From positions 57,613,001 to 57,677,000 of the forward strand of contig CM048552.1 in the NCBI GenBank assembly GCA_026413225.1: a stretch of 64,000 nt of DNA, in the 5' to 3' direction. Made by a program: the position numbers and the translations under genes. Every line of letters begins with the position of its first letter. Position 1 is the stretch's first letter. This document shows, piece after piece, positions 12,601 to 25,905 of the stretch. The notes below the pieces were generated by a model, which did no database searches, was not told the origin of the DNA, and saw only the letters and a program-made list of their open reading frames with translations. The DNA comes from Otis tarda (lineage: Eukaryota; Chordata; Aves; Otidiformes; Otididae).

Positions 12601-15600
12601 GGAACGATGCCAGCAAAATGAGCAGGAAAGATGGATGCCAGGAAGGCAGACACCCACCCTCGCCTGCCCCCACTTATATACTGAGCATGACGTTTATAGC
12701 ATGGAATACTCTCTTTGGCCAGTTTGGATCAATTATGCTGTCTGTCTTTCTCCCAGCTTCCTGCATCTGCAAATTAGCGAGACTTGGAAAGCAGGACGGT
12801 GTCCTTGGTCTCATTCACAATAACTGGTATCATCAGGGTGTTTATCAACATTCTTCACACACGAAATCCAAAACATACCAGCTACTGAGAGGAAAAATTA
12901 ACTCCATCCCTGCCAAAACCAGGACAGATATGTAGCTAAAATAGAACTTAGATGCCCCCTTCAAGGGGGCGGGGCAGTGGGGGGGGGAGGCAGAAGGGAA
13001 GTAAGCACATGCTACCCCCCTAACAAGCTGTTCTTGCATAACTAAAGTGGCCAACTTATCCAAAAAAAAGCTTATCTCTTCCATTGTCTTTAGAGAACAT
13101 GATAGCCATTTAGATGCTCTTAGAGAAGCTAAAATGAAACTGTGTTCTTTATTCTGTGTTGAGATGGCTCTTTTGGTCTTGTTAATGCCAAGAGTTCTGC
13201 TAATACAAAAAAAAAAAGACAATGGCTACCATTGTGCTAGTAGTTCATATGTCTACTTAACAGCTCTTTCAAAAGCCTTTTTTAATCTATTGACGCGTTT
13301 TGGCAGGTATATTCAATATTAATAAATTAATAGATAAAACCCAAGAGATGTGCCTGATCCAAGACCTGCCATGCTCAGTGTAAAAATAAACCAGACAAAC
13401 CTCAAAGCACTTGCATGGCTTTTTTTAATCTTACATGGAAAAGTCTCCTGTTCCAGGAAGCAAGACCATGGTCAGACAAGAACGGGTTAAAAGACAGTTC
13501 CATGTGCTTAATACCAAGACAATATACAGCAAAGTACAGTATAGGCACTTTTCAGTACAACATTTATGTTACAGAAAATGCTAAGATGCCTCATCTGCAA
13601 AGCTTTTAAACATATGCTGAAGTCATTGAGACTGAAGCTTGTGGTTGTTTTAAATTTAATTTATGGGTACCACTACGTAAATGTGGACCATTTGGCAATA
13701 AGCTGTACACAACTCTCAATTTTGAACCTCCTATCAACCTGACTTTACAATGGACCTTCTCATTACTCGGGTAAGGAGGAACAGAACACTTCTTTCCATC
13801 CTCCACTTCATTCCCTGTTGCTAAAATCAATTGCTTTCCTGTGTTGATTTCACTTTCTCTTCTTTCCCCAAGCTCTAATTGGAAAAGGCAACTTGATCAA
13901 CAAGATACCAAAGTAAAACAGAGTTTAACCTCCTAACCTGTGACAGATTGTGCAGAGTACTCACCTCGGCCCGCGGAGTTGCCATGCGGTCAAAAATAGG
14001 AGCTTGAGGTGAAATGCTTTTACTGCAAAGAAAGGAGACAACAGGGGGGAAATCTGTCTTTCTAATCATCAAAACTACACGATCAGTAGTAAGTGGCTGC
14101 ATTTTCATTATTTAAGAGGCAGGCAAGCCACAGATCACTGGAGAAACTGCAAGAGAATCTGTGTGCAGCACTGAAGAAAATAAATATCGATGCAACAACA
14201 TTGCCCTAGTTCTCTCAGTTTCACTGCAGAGCAGCAGCAATCTGATGATGTCTGCTGCTGAGAACAGATGGAATTTTCAATACAGTCAGTATCTTGGACT
14301 TCTCTTCCACAGAACTGCTCAGCCTCCCTACTCTGCCTTCTGGGCATCCCTGTTTCTAGCACTTACAGCATTCAGTTCAAACTCTGCTGTCATACACACA
14401 TCCAGGAATGCATACACACAGGCAGTTTTTGCACTGTTTGAAGTGAGTGAAAAGGAAGTTGGTCCATGTCTACTGTGTTGAAAGAAGAACCAATTTGTCT
14501 GAAGGGTAGTGAAGTATGACGTCTACCTAGCAGTGCTCCAAAGGAGTGTCAATACTGTTATGTAGGACAGGCCCCTGTTTAGACAAAGGCAGGAACAAAT
14601 TAAGTATTCAGTTCCATTTAGTGTCTGAACCAGATCTCACTTAATTCAGTGCCAAAACGCATTGACTTCAGTGGTGCGTGCCTATGTCCTTAAGCCTGGC
14701 CTGTATATTCTGCACATTATAACAGATACTGCCATTAAAGAATTATCAACAGATACAGCTGAGCAGCATTTTTTAAAAAGCAAGCTATACTTTCATTTTG
14801 GAATTTTTCTTTAATGCAAGTACCACATCCACTTTAAAAATTTGAGATCACTAAAAACAAGAAGTAGCCTGTGTTCACTCTGCCACAAAGATCCTCATAT
14901 CAGGACTTCATGGATTCACTTGGGAAACACAGCAGTGATCCTCAGCTCGCTCTCCCTTCAAAACTGGACAGCATGTCTTACATCAAGCAATGCAGAAAAA
15001 ACATGTCAATCACTTACACTCGGCGTGTCCGTGGGCGAAGTCGTCGCAGTCTGTGAGGCACCTGTTCACTATCAAAGGTTGAGTGGTAGAAGAACAGACG
15101 TACCTCCTCATCCATCAACACCCAAGCAGGTAGGCAGAGTAGGTTCTGTGCCAGGAGCAAGTAGGAAGCAGAGTGTAACAGTGGGAAAGGCCAATTCTCT
15201 ATTTATTTACATGTAACAAATATGTCTCTCTGACCTATAGGATCATGAAGGATACTCATTACTGCCAGAAATCTCCCTCCTCTCCCTTCTCACTCAGCAG
15301 GACACAGCTGAACAGCTGACAGTGTCTCCTGTTTACTCCTGGAGTTGGCAAATGTACTGCTTCACTCTTTTTTTGTGCCTGATTTACTGCAGAAGGAGTA
15401 AATTGTTCTTTGTGTTTCCCTTCAGAATATGAATGACTGTGGAATGAAGGCAATCTTAAGTACTGGAAGTCTTGGCCAGTGCTTCAGACTTTTACTGATT
15501 TAAAGTCAGGTCTTCCATTAACCTGGAAGCACACAAAGAATTTCTCTCCTCGATGCTACTGGCTGTGTCTTCACTGTAGAGCAGGTACACTCAGAAGCCC

Positions 15601-18600
15601 ACTCCACTGTCCTAGTGCCTTAGATGCACACACCAACTCCATATTCAGGCAACACCTGGAGATTCACCAGATCCTCATACATCTTGGGGTATTTTGTCAG
15701 GATATCTATATATGAAGGCAGGGAGTGAGCCTTTGTGAACTGCCTACTCCAGCAGATCCTACAGCCTGAACAATCTGGGGAATAGACTGTAGGTTGTCCC
15801 ACAGTGTGGACATGGTGTCTTCAGGAAAAACAATACAGAGAGAAGCAGATACCTAGGACTACAGCAGTACTGTCTCCCAGTTCATTTCAAGGGATAAGTA
15901 TCTGCAGTGCTCAGTGCAATCTCTACCTTAAAATTAAGTTTTACCTTCATGTAGACATTTAGGATAGGAATTCTGTTCTCGGCAATTTCCTTTTTGGCCC
16001 CAACATAAACTTTTCCTGGAAAATATAAAACCTGTGACAGTTACTGAGGAAAAAAAATGGAGGCTGTCAGAGAAATGAAGCAATCAGGAGAAAGTAGGAT
16101 CTCCAAGAAAATATGTATTCTCTAAAGGATTTCAGGTTTCTAAATGGACTCTACCACAAGTGGATGGACTGCTGATGGAACTTCACTTCTCCAGCATCCA
16201 CAGCTGGCAACTGGTTCCTTGTCACAACTACTTCCCTACAATGCACTCCTCTTTAGGACAGTCTGGGGATGAGAAAACTGCCGATCATGCACAGATTTGG
16301 TACTGACAGCTTACCTGGCAATACAGGGAGTGTGCAGGTAAAAGGGCTATTTTTGCTCTCTGCCCCATATCTCTCCTCCAGTTTGGTGTGCAGGGCATAG
16401 AACTGACGATAGCGTCGGAAAATCAGGTATCTGCCACCACCTTTAATCTTTACTTCAATGACAAATAACTGAAACAGAGAAGTGGGATTCAGGCTGATGT
16501 TCATACTTCTAAATACTTACCAACTGAAAGGGAGGCATACAATGGGAACATAAAATCAGTGCTCTGGTAGTGGGAATACTGTCTTAGGGGCAGAGTGGAA
16601 AGCAAGTCTTCAGTTAAGCATCTGCAGACTCACGTACTAGAAAATAACTAGACAGTGTGGTATACGTGTGGGTCCAGCTTTCCCATGGATCATGTCCCTG
16701 TGGCTGCTTTCTATCACATAATCTTAAAAGGAAACCTGAAATGACTAGATGCTACTTTATGCTTACACATCTTCCCTCCGTGACAAACGAAACATATTAG
16801 GGAGGTAAACACAAATATTTTACAGTAGGATGCTTTCGACATCTAAATGTGTAGACAGACATCTAAATGAATTGATTTTCAGAGTTGAAAGCATTCATAC
16901 TTCTTTTTTACTTTAAAGTACACAATTTCAGAAATTATGGTCTGACCAAAGGTAAGGCCAGAAAAAACTTGTAGTCACCTTTCTTCTAACACCCTCCTCC
17001 AACCACTATCTTATTTTTTATCTCTTGCCAAAATTGCTTTGCTGTAAAGGAGCCCACAATTTCCAGGCACTGAACTCTAAGTCATGTTGCAGCCAGATCC
17101 TTCAGAAAACATGAAGACAGGGCAACCAAATGTAATTACATTCCAGAGTAAAGCCTGCATATTGCAGTGGGAAGGTTTTGTGAGTGATGTTACCAGCAAA
17201 AGCAGCATCTCCTGCAGAAGTCAGAGTGAGCTGGTCTTGCCCAAAACCCCTCTTCAGAAAATCTTATGGGGCTTTTCCCTACTATTCCCTGCCTCTGTGG
17301 TCTTTCATGAGTTATTAGTATGCTACCTTCTGCAGAGGTGGAAGCATCCTGACTTGCAAGTACCATGAAATAATGAAGCCAAGACCCTGCCCTTCTACGC
17401 TCTTTGAGTTCCTTTTCCACTATCTTCACTAAAGTTACAGCACTAACAGGAAATAAATCAGAAATTAGGTAAGAATTTAGAAAACAAGAAATGTTAAAGG
17501 ATACCTCTGTCACATTTCACCCAGACAATAAATTTTAGACTAAATCTGTAATAGACTAAACTTTATTCCAGAAAAAAAAAAAAAAAAGAAGCACTAAGAA
17601 GTTGTCAGCACAGAACTATTTGTGCCAAAAAGCAACCACACCAGATAAACTGCATTTTGCTTCCCACAACCAAACCAGTCACAGATGAGGGCATATAGAG
17701 ACAGGACAAATCTCCCTTCTTACATAATAATTAGTAAAGCCTTTCTTCTCTTCAATATCTGCAATGTTAGCTGAAACAGGGACATCATCTGGAAGCTGGT
17801 CAAAATCACTGTCAAGCAAGAACAGAAGATTTAGGTTACTCATACTGGCATTTGCCTTCAGAGGTCTCTATGCCATACAGAACAAAGATAGGCAACATCA
17901 CATCATCTAGCATCAAAACCAAGAAGTTAGAAACTCATGGTGTCATTCTCTTCCTCTGGAAGTCTGATCTTGAGATGTCGAATTTCTATAAATTCAGCAC
18001 AAGTCAGTGACCATTGTGAAGATTCATCAAGCCTGAAGAAACATCCCTATTGCTCCTAAGCTTGCTAGAATAGCAGGACTACAAAAGAAACACTTGAGCT
18101 GGTAAGCTTTTCCTGACAAATGCGATCAACTGTGGATGCATTCTTAATCCTTCCTACAGCATCTAGTAGACTTACTTACAATAACAACTCTTCAGCAGTA
18201 TCTCTTATTCTAAGGAGATCATTATATACCATGATTTATGCTGTTATTATTACTGCATTACTGTAGGGAATAGGAAAGAGTTCTGAGAAAAAAGCTTGTT
18301 GTGCTAGGTGCTGTAGAAACTAACACAAAGCTAATTCCTAAAAAACCTTACACTCCATGTGTAAGATGCATACAATGTACCAGATACATATTAGATAAGA
18401 AACAACAGAAGGATAAGCACAAACAGAAAAAAAAAACCCCACCAAAACAAAGAAACCAAGTCATAGTATTGTTCTATATCATAACTTGTGGTGCCTGCAC
18501 CAGCTGTCAAAATGTTTTCAAATTTTTTTGTAAACATGACAGTAAAGTAGACTCTTAAAGGGGCTTTGAGAAAAGAACAAGTAGCCTAGCAAATATTTAC

Positions 18601-19644
18601 ACGGAGACCTCCCAGTCACAGCAGATAACCTGAAGCAAGTACAAAGGCATTTGTTTGAAAATGTCAAAAGTGTGTCAAGGAACACATGATAGTAGGCAAG
18701 ATTAGAACAAGCTTTGCAGATCCTAGAAAGTATTGGATTTGAAGAAAGAGAGAAGGAAGGACCCCTGTAGGAACATCTAGAGAGCAGCTGTGTGACCACA
18801 CTCTCATGTTTCTTGTCTACATTGTTCACACAACAAAACAGCATGCATTGGCAAGTGCTTTTTCCTCTGGGACATTCTCCTAGGTACAACATCTTTGACA
18901 AACAAAAGACAAATTCACCTTTGCTTGAATCTTACAACTCAATGTTGTTAGAGTGGTATTTATATTAAAACTTAAGTAAAAAGGATCAAGAATGAGGAAA
19001 AAAAGGATAACAAATGAGCTAGAGAGGAAGAGAAACTTTAAAAATTATCATCTAAGAAATGCCAAGCTGACATAATGTTAAATATTTTGATAATACAAAA
19101 ACCATATCAATTGGCTAAGTTTATTCTGCTAGGAGAATATCCCAAGGAGGAGCTTCCAAAATGCATAGCCCATCTGGAAAGCTGAAGTAATGATGCAAAG
19201 TCTTGCAATAGCTTGCCGTACGAGGAGAATGACATGAATCAGCACCACCCACAACACCATAAATACTACCACTTACTGTGAAGAGGGATGTGGTTATGGA
19301 GATCAAGAGATATCGCTAGTCATATCACAAATACTCATATCACAAACCCTGGTAAGACGGAAACTGTTTCCAGCTCTACAGAGGACAATGACCCACTATT
19401 GTCCTAGCTGGTGAATATTGCCCAGGAAAAGAAGGAAAGTCCACTCAAACTTAAGAATTGGTCTGTTCCACACTGAGCAGCCTAATAGTTTGGAAGCTGT
19501 GATAACAAGCCTTTTAGAATCATCAAAGAAGTTTGCATCCAAATTAAATGAACAGAGAGTAGCAGTTACATGGAGGCTTGTGGGGAGGTGGGAGGAGGGA
19601 CAGACACACTACCTCTTTTCTCGCAGCTGTCGGGGAAGCGACAT
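9612..19644 (-). CDS. NCF4: Neutrophil cytosolic factor 4 (p40phox), ten coding exons
   Basis: Regulatory subunit of the phagocyte NADPH oxidase; binds PtdIns(3)P on phagosomes and p67phox. Coding exons, 5' to 3': 19644-19613, 17808-17724, 16468-16315, 16015-15945, 15145-15018, 14022-13965, 11740-11642, 10910-10780, 10687-10622, 9840-9612. All junctions are AG...GT and all phases agree, giving 1053 nt: 350 residues plus stop (human 339). Start [11 protein letters not shown] matches the human N-terminus. PX domain about residues 20-140: Arg58, Arg60, Lys92 and Arg105, which contact PtdIns(3)P in the human protein, are all kept at the same numbers. SH3 domain about 177-226 (begins ALFDFSG). PB1 domain about 237-334 with acidic motif [14 protein letters not shown]; Asp289, needed in human for p67phox binding, is kept. 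The C-terminus runs about 11 residues past the human end ([13 protein letters not shown]). An ERV LTR sits in intron 6. Same strand as CSF2RB, divergent from PVALB. Confidence 0.97.
12316..12926 (-). mobile_element. Solo LTR of avian ERV in NCF4 intron 6, minus sense
   Basis: About 610 bp, same family and orientation as 8583-9202. The plus strand opens with GGTGATGGTTTAGCCC (decayed TGTCGTGGTTTAACCC) and closes with an intact AAAACCAGGACA. The TATA motif (AGTATATAAG in sense) lies near 12670. Flanks GAAAT and GATAT differ at one base and may be a worn target duplication. The insertion is in the intron between the NCF4 exons at 14022-13965 and 11740-11642, in the sense direction, so its old promoter and poly(A) sequences would be read in the NCF4 pre-mRNA. 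Confidence 0.88.
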
Positions 19645-19681
19645 GGTTGTCAGCTTCTCAAATCCAGACGGCTAAGCTCTA

Positions 19682-19687
19682 TTCCTC
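19682..19687 (-). promoter_or_regulatory. PU.1-like core (GAGGAA) just upstream of the NCF4 start
   Basis: The minus strand carries AGAGGAAT about 40 nt before the NCF4 start codon. PU.1 is known to drive the mammalian NCF4 promoter in myeloid cells. No TATA box is seen at a suitable distance. A six-base core is common by chance, so the assignment rests only on its place. Confidence 0.25.
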
Positions 19688-21764
19688 TGCTTCTTGGGCA
19701 GCTCCTGGTTGAATAGGATGAACACCGTCAGAGCAATTCTCCCTCCGTGAATCAAGACTCCTTTGCAAGGCCTAAGAGCTCTTTTTAAAAATGTTTCAGT
19801 GTCAACTTCTTCTGCACCTCCCCACCCCCACGAGATTGAGGAAGTATCAGATAAAAAACAGTGACAAAGAAAGACTGTTTTGTGATGCCTGTACTGTATC
19901 GAAACTGACACAGCTGAGAAACCAAAAGCCCAACGAAAAGCAAAAACTATGAGCCACATATGCCATTGTCCACCTCTTTGCTAAAACATCTGCCTCTGTA
20001 GAAAGCCAGTATTAGTCGGCTCAACAAATTCTGTTTTGTCTCAGCTACAATGTCCCAAAATACACCTCTACACTAACCTTTGTAAACTGGGATGAATACT
20101 TCTGATCCCTTCTTGAGGCTCTGTGATTCCTAGGAATCCTCCTTGCCATGGACCAAGAGCCAGGAGGTGGAGCTAAAGAATAAATTTTCAAGTGGGAGCA
20201 GACAGTATGGTCAGGAAATTCAACCTTGTCAAACATATGGGTACCAGGGTATCAGGCACAGGAGATTAGGAAATAAGCTTTGAAGGATGGATCAATGCAA
20301 GTAAGACAAGAGCAGAGATCTTTTTAGCTTCATGTGTGAAAAACAATCCACATTTGCCACCTATGAAGACAAGGTAATGGCTCAAGCAAAGAGAATCCTG
20401 ACTGCCCTGCCTTGTACATAAAAGGTAGTGATACAGCATTTGTATAACATCAGTTGATAATATTTCAAGAAGAAAATAAAAGGAAGAAAGTGACAAGGAA
20501 ACCATAGTTTCCTAACACTGCGATTAAGTTGCAGCATAGCTTGTCTGCCTAGTCAAAAGCTGTCACGTACAGTATCTTTGCCTCCCCATTGCAGTCTTTG
20601 ACTCTCTTCCATTTTCAGCTTCAATACATATTTGGTTCCTTCTCCTCCTTCCACTCTCAAGCACAAAAATCTGAATGGAGCAAAAGTCAACCAGCATCCT
20701 TCAAAATAAAACTCTGTTTACAACTGTAGTCATCAGCTTTGAGAGTAAACTGCATTTCACTGCATTTTAATAAAGTAAATTCTTCACTCATCTCTTCCCT
20801 GGGGATAACTGAAAGCACCATTATAGAATTTGAGAGGGGATTATAGTGGCTTTTCATCAGAAGGGACCAGGAGAAGCTACAAAATTCTGAACTGTGTTTT
20901 CTGAGTGATCTGCTACTCGGTGCTGCCCACACAGTCTTAGCAGAGTAGTTTTAAGTGGTAATGTTGGATGTAAGTATTTTCCAGACTTTTACACTCTGCT
21001 GTGTATTCCATTTTCTTGATTAGGCCTGCCAAATGTGCAGTCCTCATGTAACCTGAAGTCAGGCTCATTATTCTCTTTCCTTTTCCTTGAGTGACACAGA
21101 CAATAATCTGGTTTTCTAACTGTAATTGTCTTGCTTTCTCCTCACATTCAGAAGGAAACAGGAACAGATCACCTTGACCAGAACTCTTAATTACAAGATC
21201 AATATATATGAACACATGAAAATTCAGAGGGGCCCACCCAACACATGCAAAAAAGATTGTGGAAAGCACAAGAACTGTGCAAACTTTGATACAAGTGAAA
21301 GATAAAGGCTGGAGAGGTGCTTTTAAGGTAACTGTTTATATTTTATGCATATCACAGTTTTGACAAGAAAATAATAAAAAGAGTATTCCAATGTTTTCAA
21401 ATCTCTTGGAAGATAATCTAGATACAATGCAGGTACATCTTTTTAAGAGACAGAGAATATGACACAATGCAAAAATACTTGTTCATTGTTCACCTGGAGA
21501 CACGGCTTTTCAAGAACAACTCGACAGACAACCTCACAGACTATGCAACTGCTTTGCTGTAAGCTGAGTACAACAAATTGATAGTAGCCCCTCAATTCCG
21601 CTACTCTCTACTAGACATCATAACCAGCAATAATACTGATCTGACAGAATTAATGCTGTCTGCTGAGAAAGTTTCTGATTCTGCAATATTTTCTTGTTCT
21701 GAACAAGACCACCTTTTATGACAAAAAGGCAGATTCCTAAGATTCTTACCTCAGAAGAGTGGAT

Positions 21765-21870
21765 AGCTGATTGGTTAGAGGGCTAACCTAGGCTGTGAAA
21801 GACAAAGATTTGAAACATTGCTTTGCTTTGTCCTTCTGTGCGAAATCAGTGCCTTAACTACCAGGTGTTT
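21765..21870 (+). repeat. MIR-type, tRNA-derived SINE remnant
   Basis: The segment contains a worn tRNA-like head (GATTGGTTAGAGGGCTAACC, then GATTTGAAAC in the B-box place) followed by the kind of core seen in MIR/CORE-SINEs. It is too diverged to be a tRNA gene: no intact acceptor or anticodon arms can be folded. The family name is an inference from the pattern. Confidence 0.45.
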
Positions 21871-22295
21871 TCTCTCAATTTCTACTATTGTGCTACTATA
21901 GTAGAAACAGCAATTTCTGCTATTTGGGCTGAGGAAATGGCTGGGTCTAGTCAAACCCACATTCTCTCTCTGCTCAAATAATTGCTTTATTATTGATGAA
22001 TGAAATAAATGTCCATTACAAAATTGATACCGTAATGACAGTACCCATGTCAAGAGATACGTCTGCACTAGGGGAGTATCCGATTTCATCATCTGACATG
22101 GTCAGCTCTCTGTTTTGAGAAAACTCTCCCAAAAACCACAGGCGGCATGGTCATTATGGCACTATGCACCGATTCTTATCCATGTGCAAGAGAAAGCAGG
22201 CATCCAGGTGCAAGAAATGCTAACAAATTAATTAATTAAAGGAGACCACTAAGAAAATCCTCAGATGACTGAATTATGACGATATACTGACACCC

Positions 22296-22402
22296 TTGCA
22301 TACCTTTTCGCGGTTCAGCACCTACTGTATGACTTTGGCTGTGTATGCCTATGAGCTGTGAAATTGTGGCCTTCTGTCTAATGCACATGTTGCTAGAAAA
22401 TA
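22296..22402. repeat. Copy A of a diverged ~105-bp duplication
   Basis: Aligns almost without gaps to 22609-22715. Shared blocks include GGCTGTG, ATGCAC and TTAGAAAA/CTAGAAAA, and both begin CATACC. On the minus strand both end in a GGTATG donor-like site. By eye the identity is roughly 60%. Confidence 0.5.
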
Positions 22403-22608
22403 CTTGTACAATACAAGGATACACAGCACCTTGGAAATCTGAGTGTATCAGCTATAACCAAACAGCCAGAGCAAGCACTGAATTTTAATGTAAAATGGGA
22501 ACGTAGTCCCAAATGTTGAAAGATACATGAACTACTAATAAAAGGTAAACCAAAGGAACATAACAAAAAAAATACTCAGCTGAATCATTTCTGATGACAG
22601 CGCTACAT

Positions 22609-22715
22609 ACCGTGTCTACGAGGGCAGCAGCTATGGTATCATTGTGGCTGTGCATGTCTCTATGCTCTAGAATAATGGCTTCTCTGTGATGCACCTGATG
22701 TTAGAAAAGTGCTGC
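22609..22715. repeat. Copy B of a diverged ~105-bp duplication
   Basis: Partner of 22296-22402, about 310 bp away in the same orientation. The minus-strand frame here is open up to the GTATGT donor-like site (residues HHREAIILEHRDMHSHND), but copy A does not keep the same peptide. Confidence 0.5.
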
Positions 22716-25700
22716 GTATTTAGGTTCAGTCACTAGCCATAGAACAAATTTGTTAAGTGACAGAATACAGTGAACAAGAATAATATTCTTGAAAAGTCTG
22801 GTGTCATCACAGACTAATCTGTAAAGGAAATAATATTTTAACAATCATTGCAAGGAAGCTGAACATCAAATAGAAACACATACAGCAGAGTTGGCTTGCA
22901 AGCTACTTTCACTCAACCTATTGTTTTCGAAGAGTATGAGGAATATTTGTTAATGTAGCATACACATCATTAGCAGTTGAACGTATTTTCTCCTGTGGTT
23001 GCTTGAGACTGAGCTGCAACTGATAACACTGATTTGGGAAAAGTGATTTGGGGCTATATTCCATTTTTCGATCATATTATGTACTTGTACAGATTTTACC
23101 TTTATGGTTATCACCAGCTTTACAGAATGCTTTAACACACTTTTAAAATATTTATTTTCAAATACACTCATGTTTAAATTCCTTATCATTATAATAGCAC
23201 ATAAATAAAAAAATTACACCTCTGCAAAATTTTTGGACAAAGTTATGTAAGATACGCTACTCATGTCTGTCCTGTAACCTTCAGTGCTCTTTTGCAGGTA
23301 GTGCTGTAAAATCCTTAGAAGCCACTTGGTCCAATAGTAAGTAAAAAGATTCTCTTTCTTTGATATATGCTTTCAGGACAGCTGAAAACAAAATCATCTA
23401 AGAAAAAAAATATTGTTGAAGTTGTCCTATCTTTCCAAACTTCTTGAAAAAATACCAAAGAGGAGATAAATTATGCTGACAGGTTTTATACTCTTCATTT
23501 GATAACGGCTCAGTCCATATTGGCTGAGTGCATGGATACTTTCCCTGTCACACACTGTGTTGGGAGGAAAAAAGGCGCAGGAGTATAGATAAATAGAACT
23601 TTGGAAATTTGCTTTGATTTAAATCTGAACACAGTTTCCATGACTGCTTTTTTAGGGTGAAAAGTAACTAGTAGGCATTGGCAGAAAAGGACTATGAGAA
23701 TGCCCTGTTGATATAAACACAACTAAACAATCCACCATGAACTAAAGAAATTTAAAGGTCAGCATCTACCACTGATCCTGACAGAGAATTTTATGGTGTC
23801 ATTTCTAGAATAAATTACTGGTCAACATGAAAGGGCTTTACAGGTCCAAATATTAAAGAAACAGCAGCTTTTAAAAAAAAAAAAAAATTACATTTTTCTT
23901 GGAACATCAAACTAAGTCCCATAACTGAATCTTGGCTTTTGCATATCAATTACTTGAGCAAAACAAGGAATAAGTATTGCAGAAAAAAATACTTCAAAAA
24001 GTGATTTTTTTCTTTAATCATTATCAGCTATTTTGGAAATATACATTCAGCAGAATCATTCTGGGTTTTGTTAGTTCATGATGCCATCATCAGATCTTGC
24101 CAGCTTTTCTTACACGGAGCAATATCACAAGCAGTATTATGGTCTCTTCCTCTCTGTGGAAAACAATTCTTCCTTTACAGTAAACCTCCTTCCTTTAAAA
24201 ATCTTTGTAAAAGATACAAGATTTCTTTCTGATATAGTAGGATCACTTAAGACTGGAAGAGTTAGAGGAAGTCTTACCAGAACAGTAGTAACTTCTCCTT
24301 GATGAGCAATGGGGCTTTTTGTTCTTGCAGAGCTCAGATGGATATCGATGCCCAAGACTAGGCTAAGAGAGAATAATGGAAGCCTGGAAAAAGCAACAGA
24401 ACATTTCTTCATACAGATAGCATATCACTTCCAGAATAAAAGATATAAATAGAGAAGAAATAGGGCAGAGCTTGCCACTGCTACTGCGTATGACAAATGT
24501 GGGCTGGAGGTGGACCCATATGCTCCAGCCAACTACCAATGTCAAACTGGTAACTGGCCATTGCAGACAAAGAAGTAGGATAGTTCCATCCAAGAACTCC
24601 TGAGAGAGCTATGCCCGCAACCATTCCTCCAGAATCTTAAAGCCTAGTTTTAAGTGCATAGCAGTAGTGACCCATTGTGGCAGGAGAGTCTCTGTCTTTT
24701 AGTCTCCTAATCATCTAGAGATCAAAAATACATCGGAGTTACTGCTACTCAAGACAAAGAAAATCCTACTTAATCTGTTTCACAAGTTCAAAAGGCCTGT
24801 CAAAGCTAGTCAAACAAAATTTTCACTGAACTTTCCCAAAACTTAAAATAGGGTTGGGATCTGCTAAAATTTGTGCAGTGCTGCATTCAAACCATCCTAA
24901 GCTGTTCCTAATAGTTTTATTTCCCCATCCACTTGATGAAGTCCTGTAACTAAATTCCTTTTACTTAATTTAGAAACTTTACATAAGTGCCTTTAGGCAA
25001 GTGGAAATTCTCTGAATAGACAGGTAAGAGAGACAGGCATCACTGGCCAGTAAATCAGACCTCAAGTGGGCCAACTCCCTCTCTGAAGTTTTTATCTATC
25101 TCCTTGGAATACACATGAATTATAAAGGAACTATATTCCCAATTTTGTCACCTCGGGTTCCTAAAGTTAAGGAAATAAATCTGTGCCTTACTGGGGACCT
25201 AGTTATTACTAGTATAAAGGTACCTTCCCATTCGGGACTCAGCTATATTTGGATATGCACTTTTACACTGGTATAATTGTCTTTACCCTAGGGGAGTTGT
25301 ACTACTTAAGCTACACTGATATAGGCAAAGAAGCACAATTTTCTGGTGCAGATATATCCAGTCTGCTCATTATAGAGAGTTTATGGCTCATTTTTGAATT
25401 GTTCATAAATTGGGACAATATTCCCTAATAAAATTTGGGGGCTAGAGATTAGGATAGGCAGGCAAGTGGCAAATACAGAGGCAATAAGTATCAAGATCTT
25501 GTAATTGTCAAAGCTTTGTTCTGTCAGTAGTACTCATGGAGTATACTTACAGCCCGTCTCACCTACCTGCCTCACCTACTGGCCTTTCATTACTTCAGCC
25601 TTTATTCCTTGAAAGATAAACTTGTGGAATGAGCCCAGCAAATACCATACCAGTAAGCAACCTGATCCCGATCCAGCTGCCAGTCTATCCATTTCAAGCA

Positions 25701-25794
25701 TGGGAGGCTGGAGTTTGTGTCTGCCACACCTCAAGAGGCAGAAGGCTGCCTTGTTACGTGAAGCCAGGTCTAAATAAAAGACCTCTCACTTGAC

Positions 25795-25905
25795 TGCCTT
25801 CAGTTTAGCCACTGGCTTGCTATGTGATTCCTTATGCCTCAGCTTTGGCATCTGTAAAATAAGGATGACAGTAATACTTTTTTCATGGTGGGAAAGTGAG
25901 GAGGA
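25795..25905 (+). repeat. MIR SINE remnant
   Basis: Shows the MIR core order: GCCACTGGCTTGCTATGTGA, then GCCTCAGCTTTGGCATCTGT and AAAATAAGGATGACAGTAAT, matching the well-known CTGTGTGACCTTGGGCAAG...CCTCAGTTTCCTCATCTGTAAAATGGGGATAATAAT pattern in order and spacing. Ancient amniote repeat. Confidence 0.7.

Noticed and set aside
15620-15802. Minus-strand open frame in an NCF4 intron
   Set aside because: It does not match any part of p40phox, and the spliced p40phox product is complete without it.
21765-21840. tRNA-like segment
   Set aside because: Box A and B resemblance is worn and no cloverleaf can be formed; better explained as a SINE remnant.
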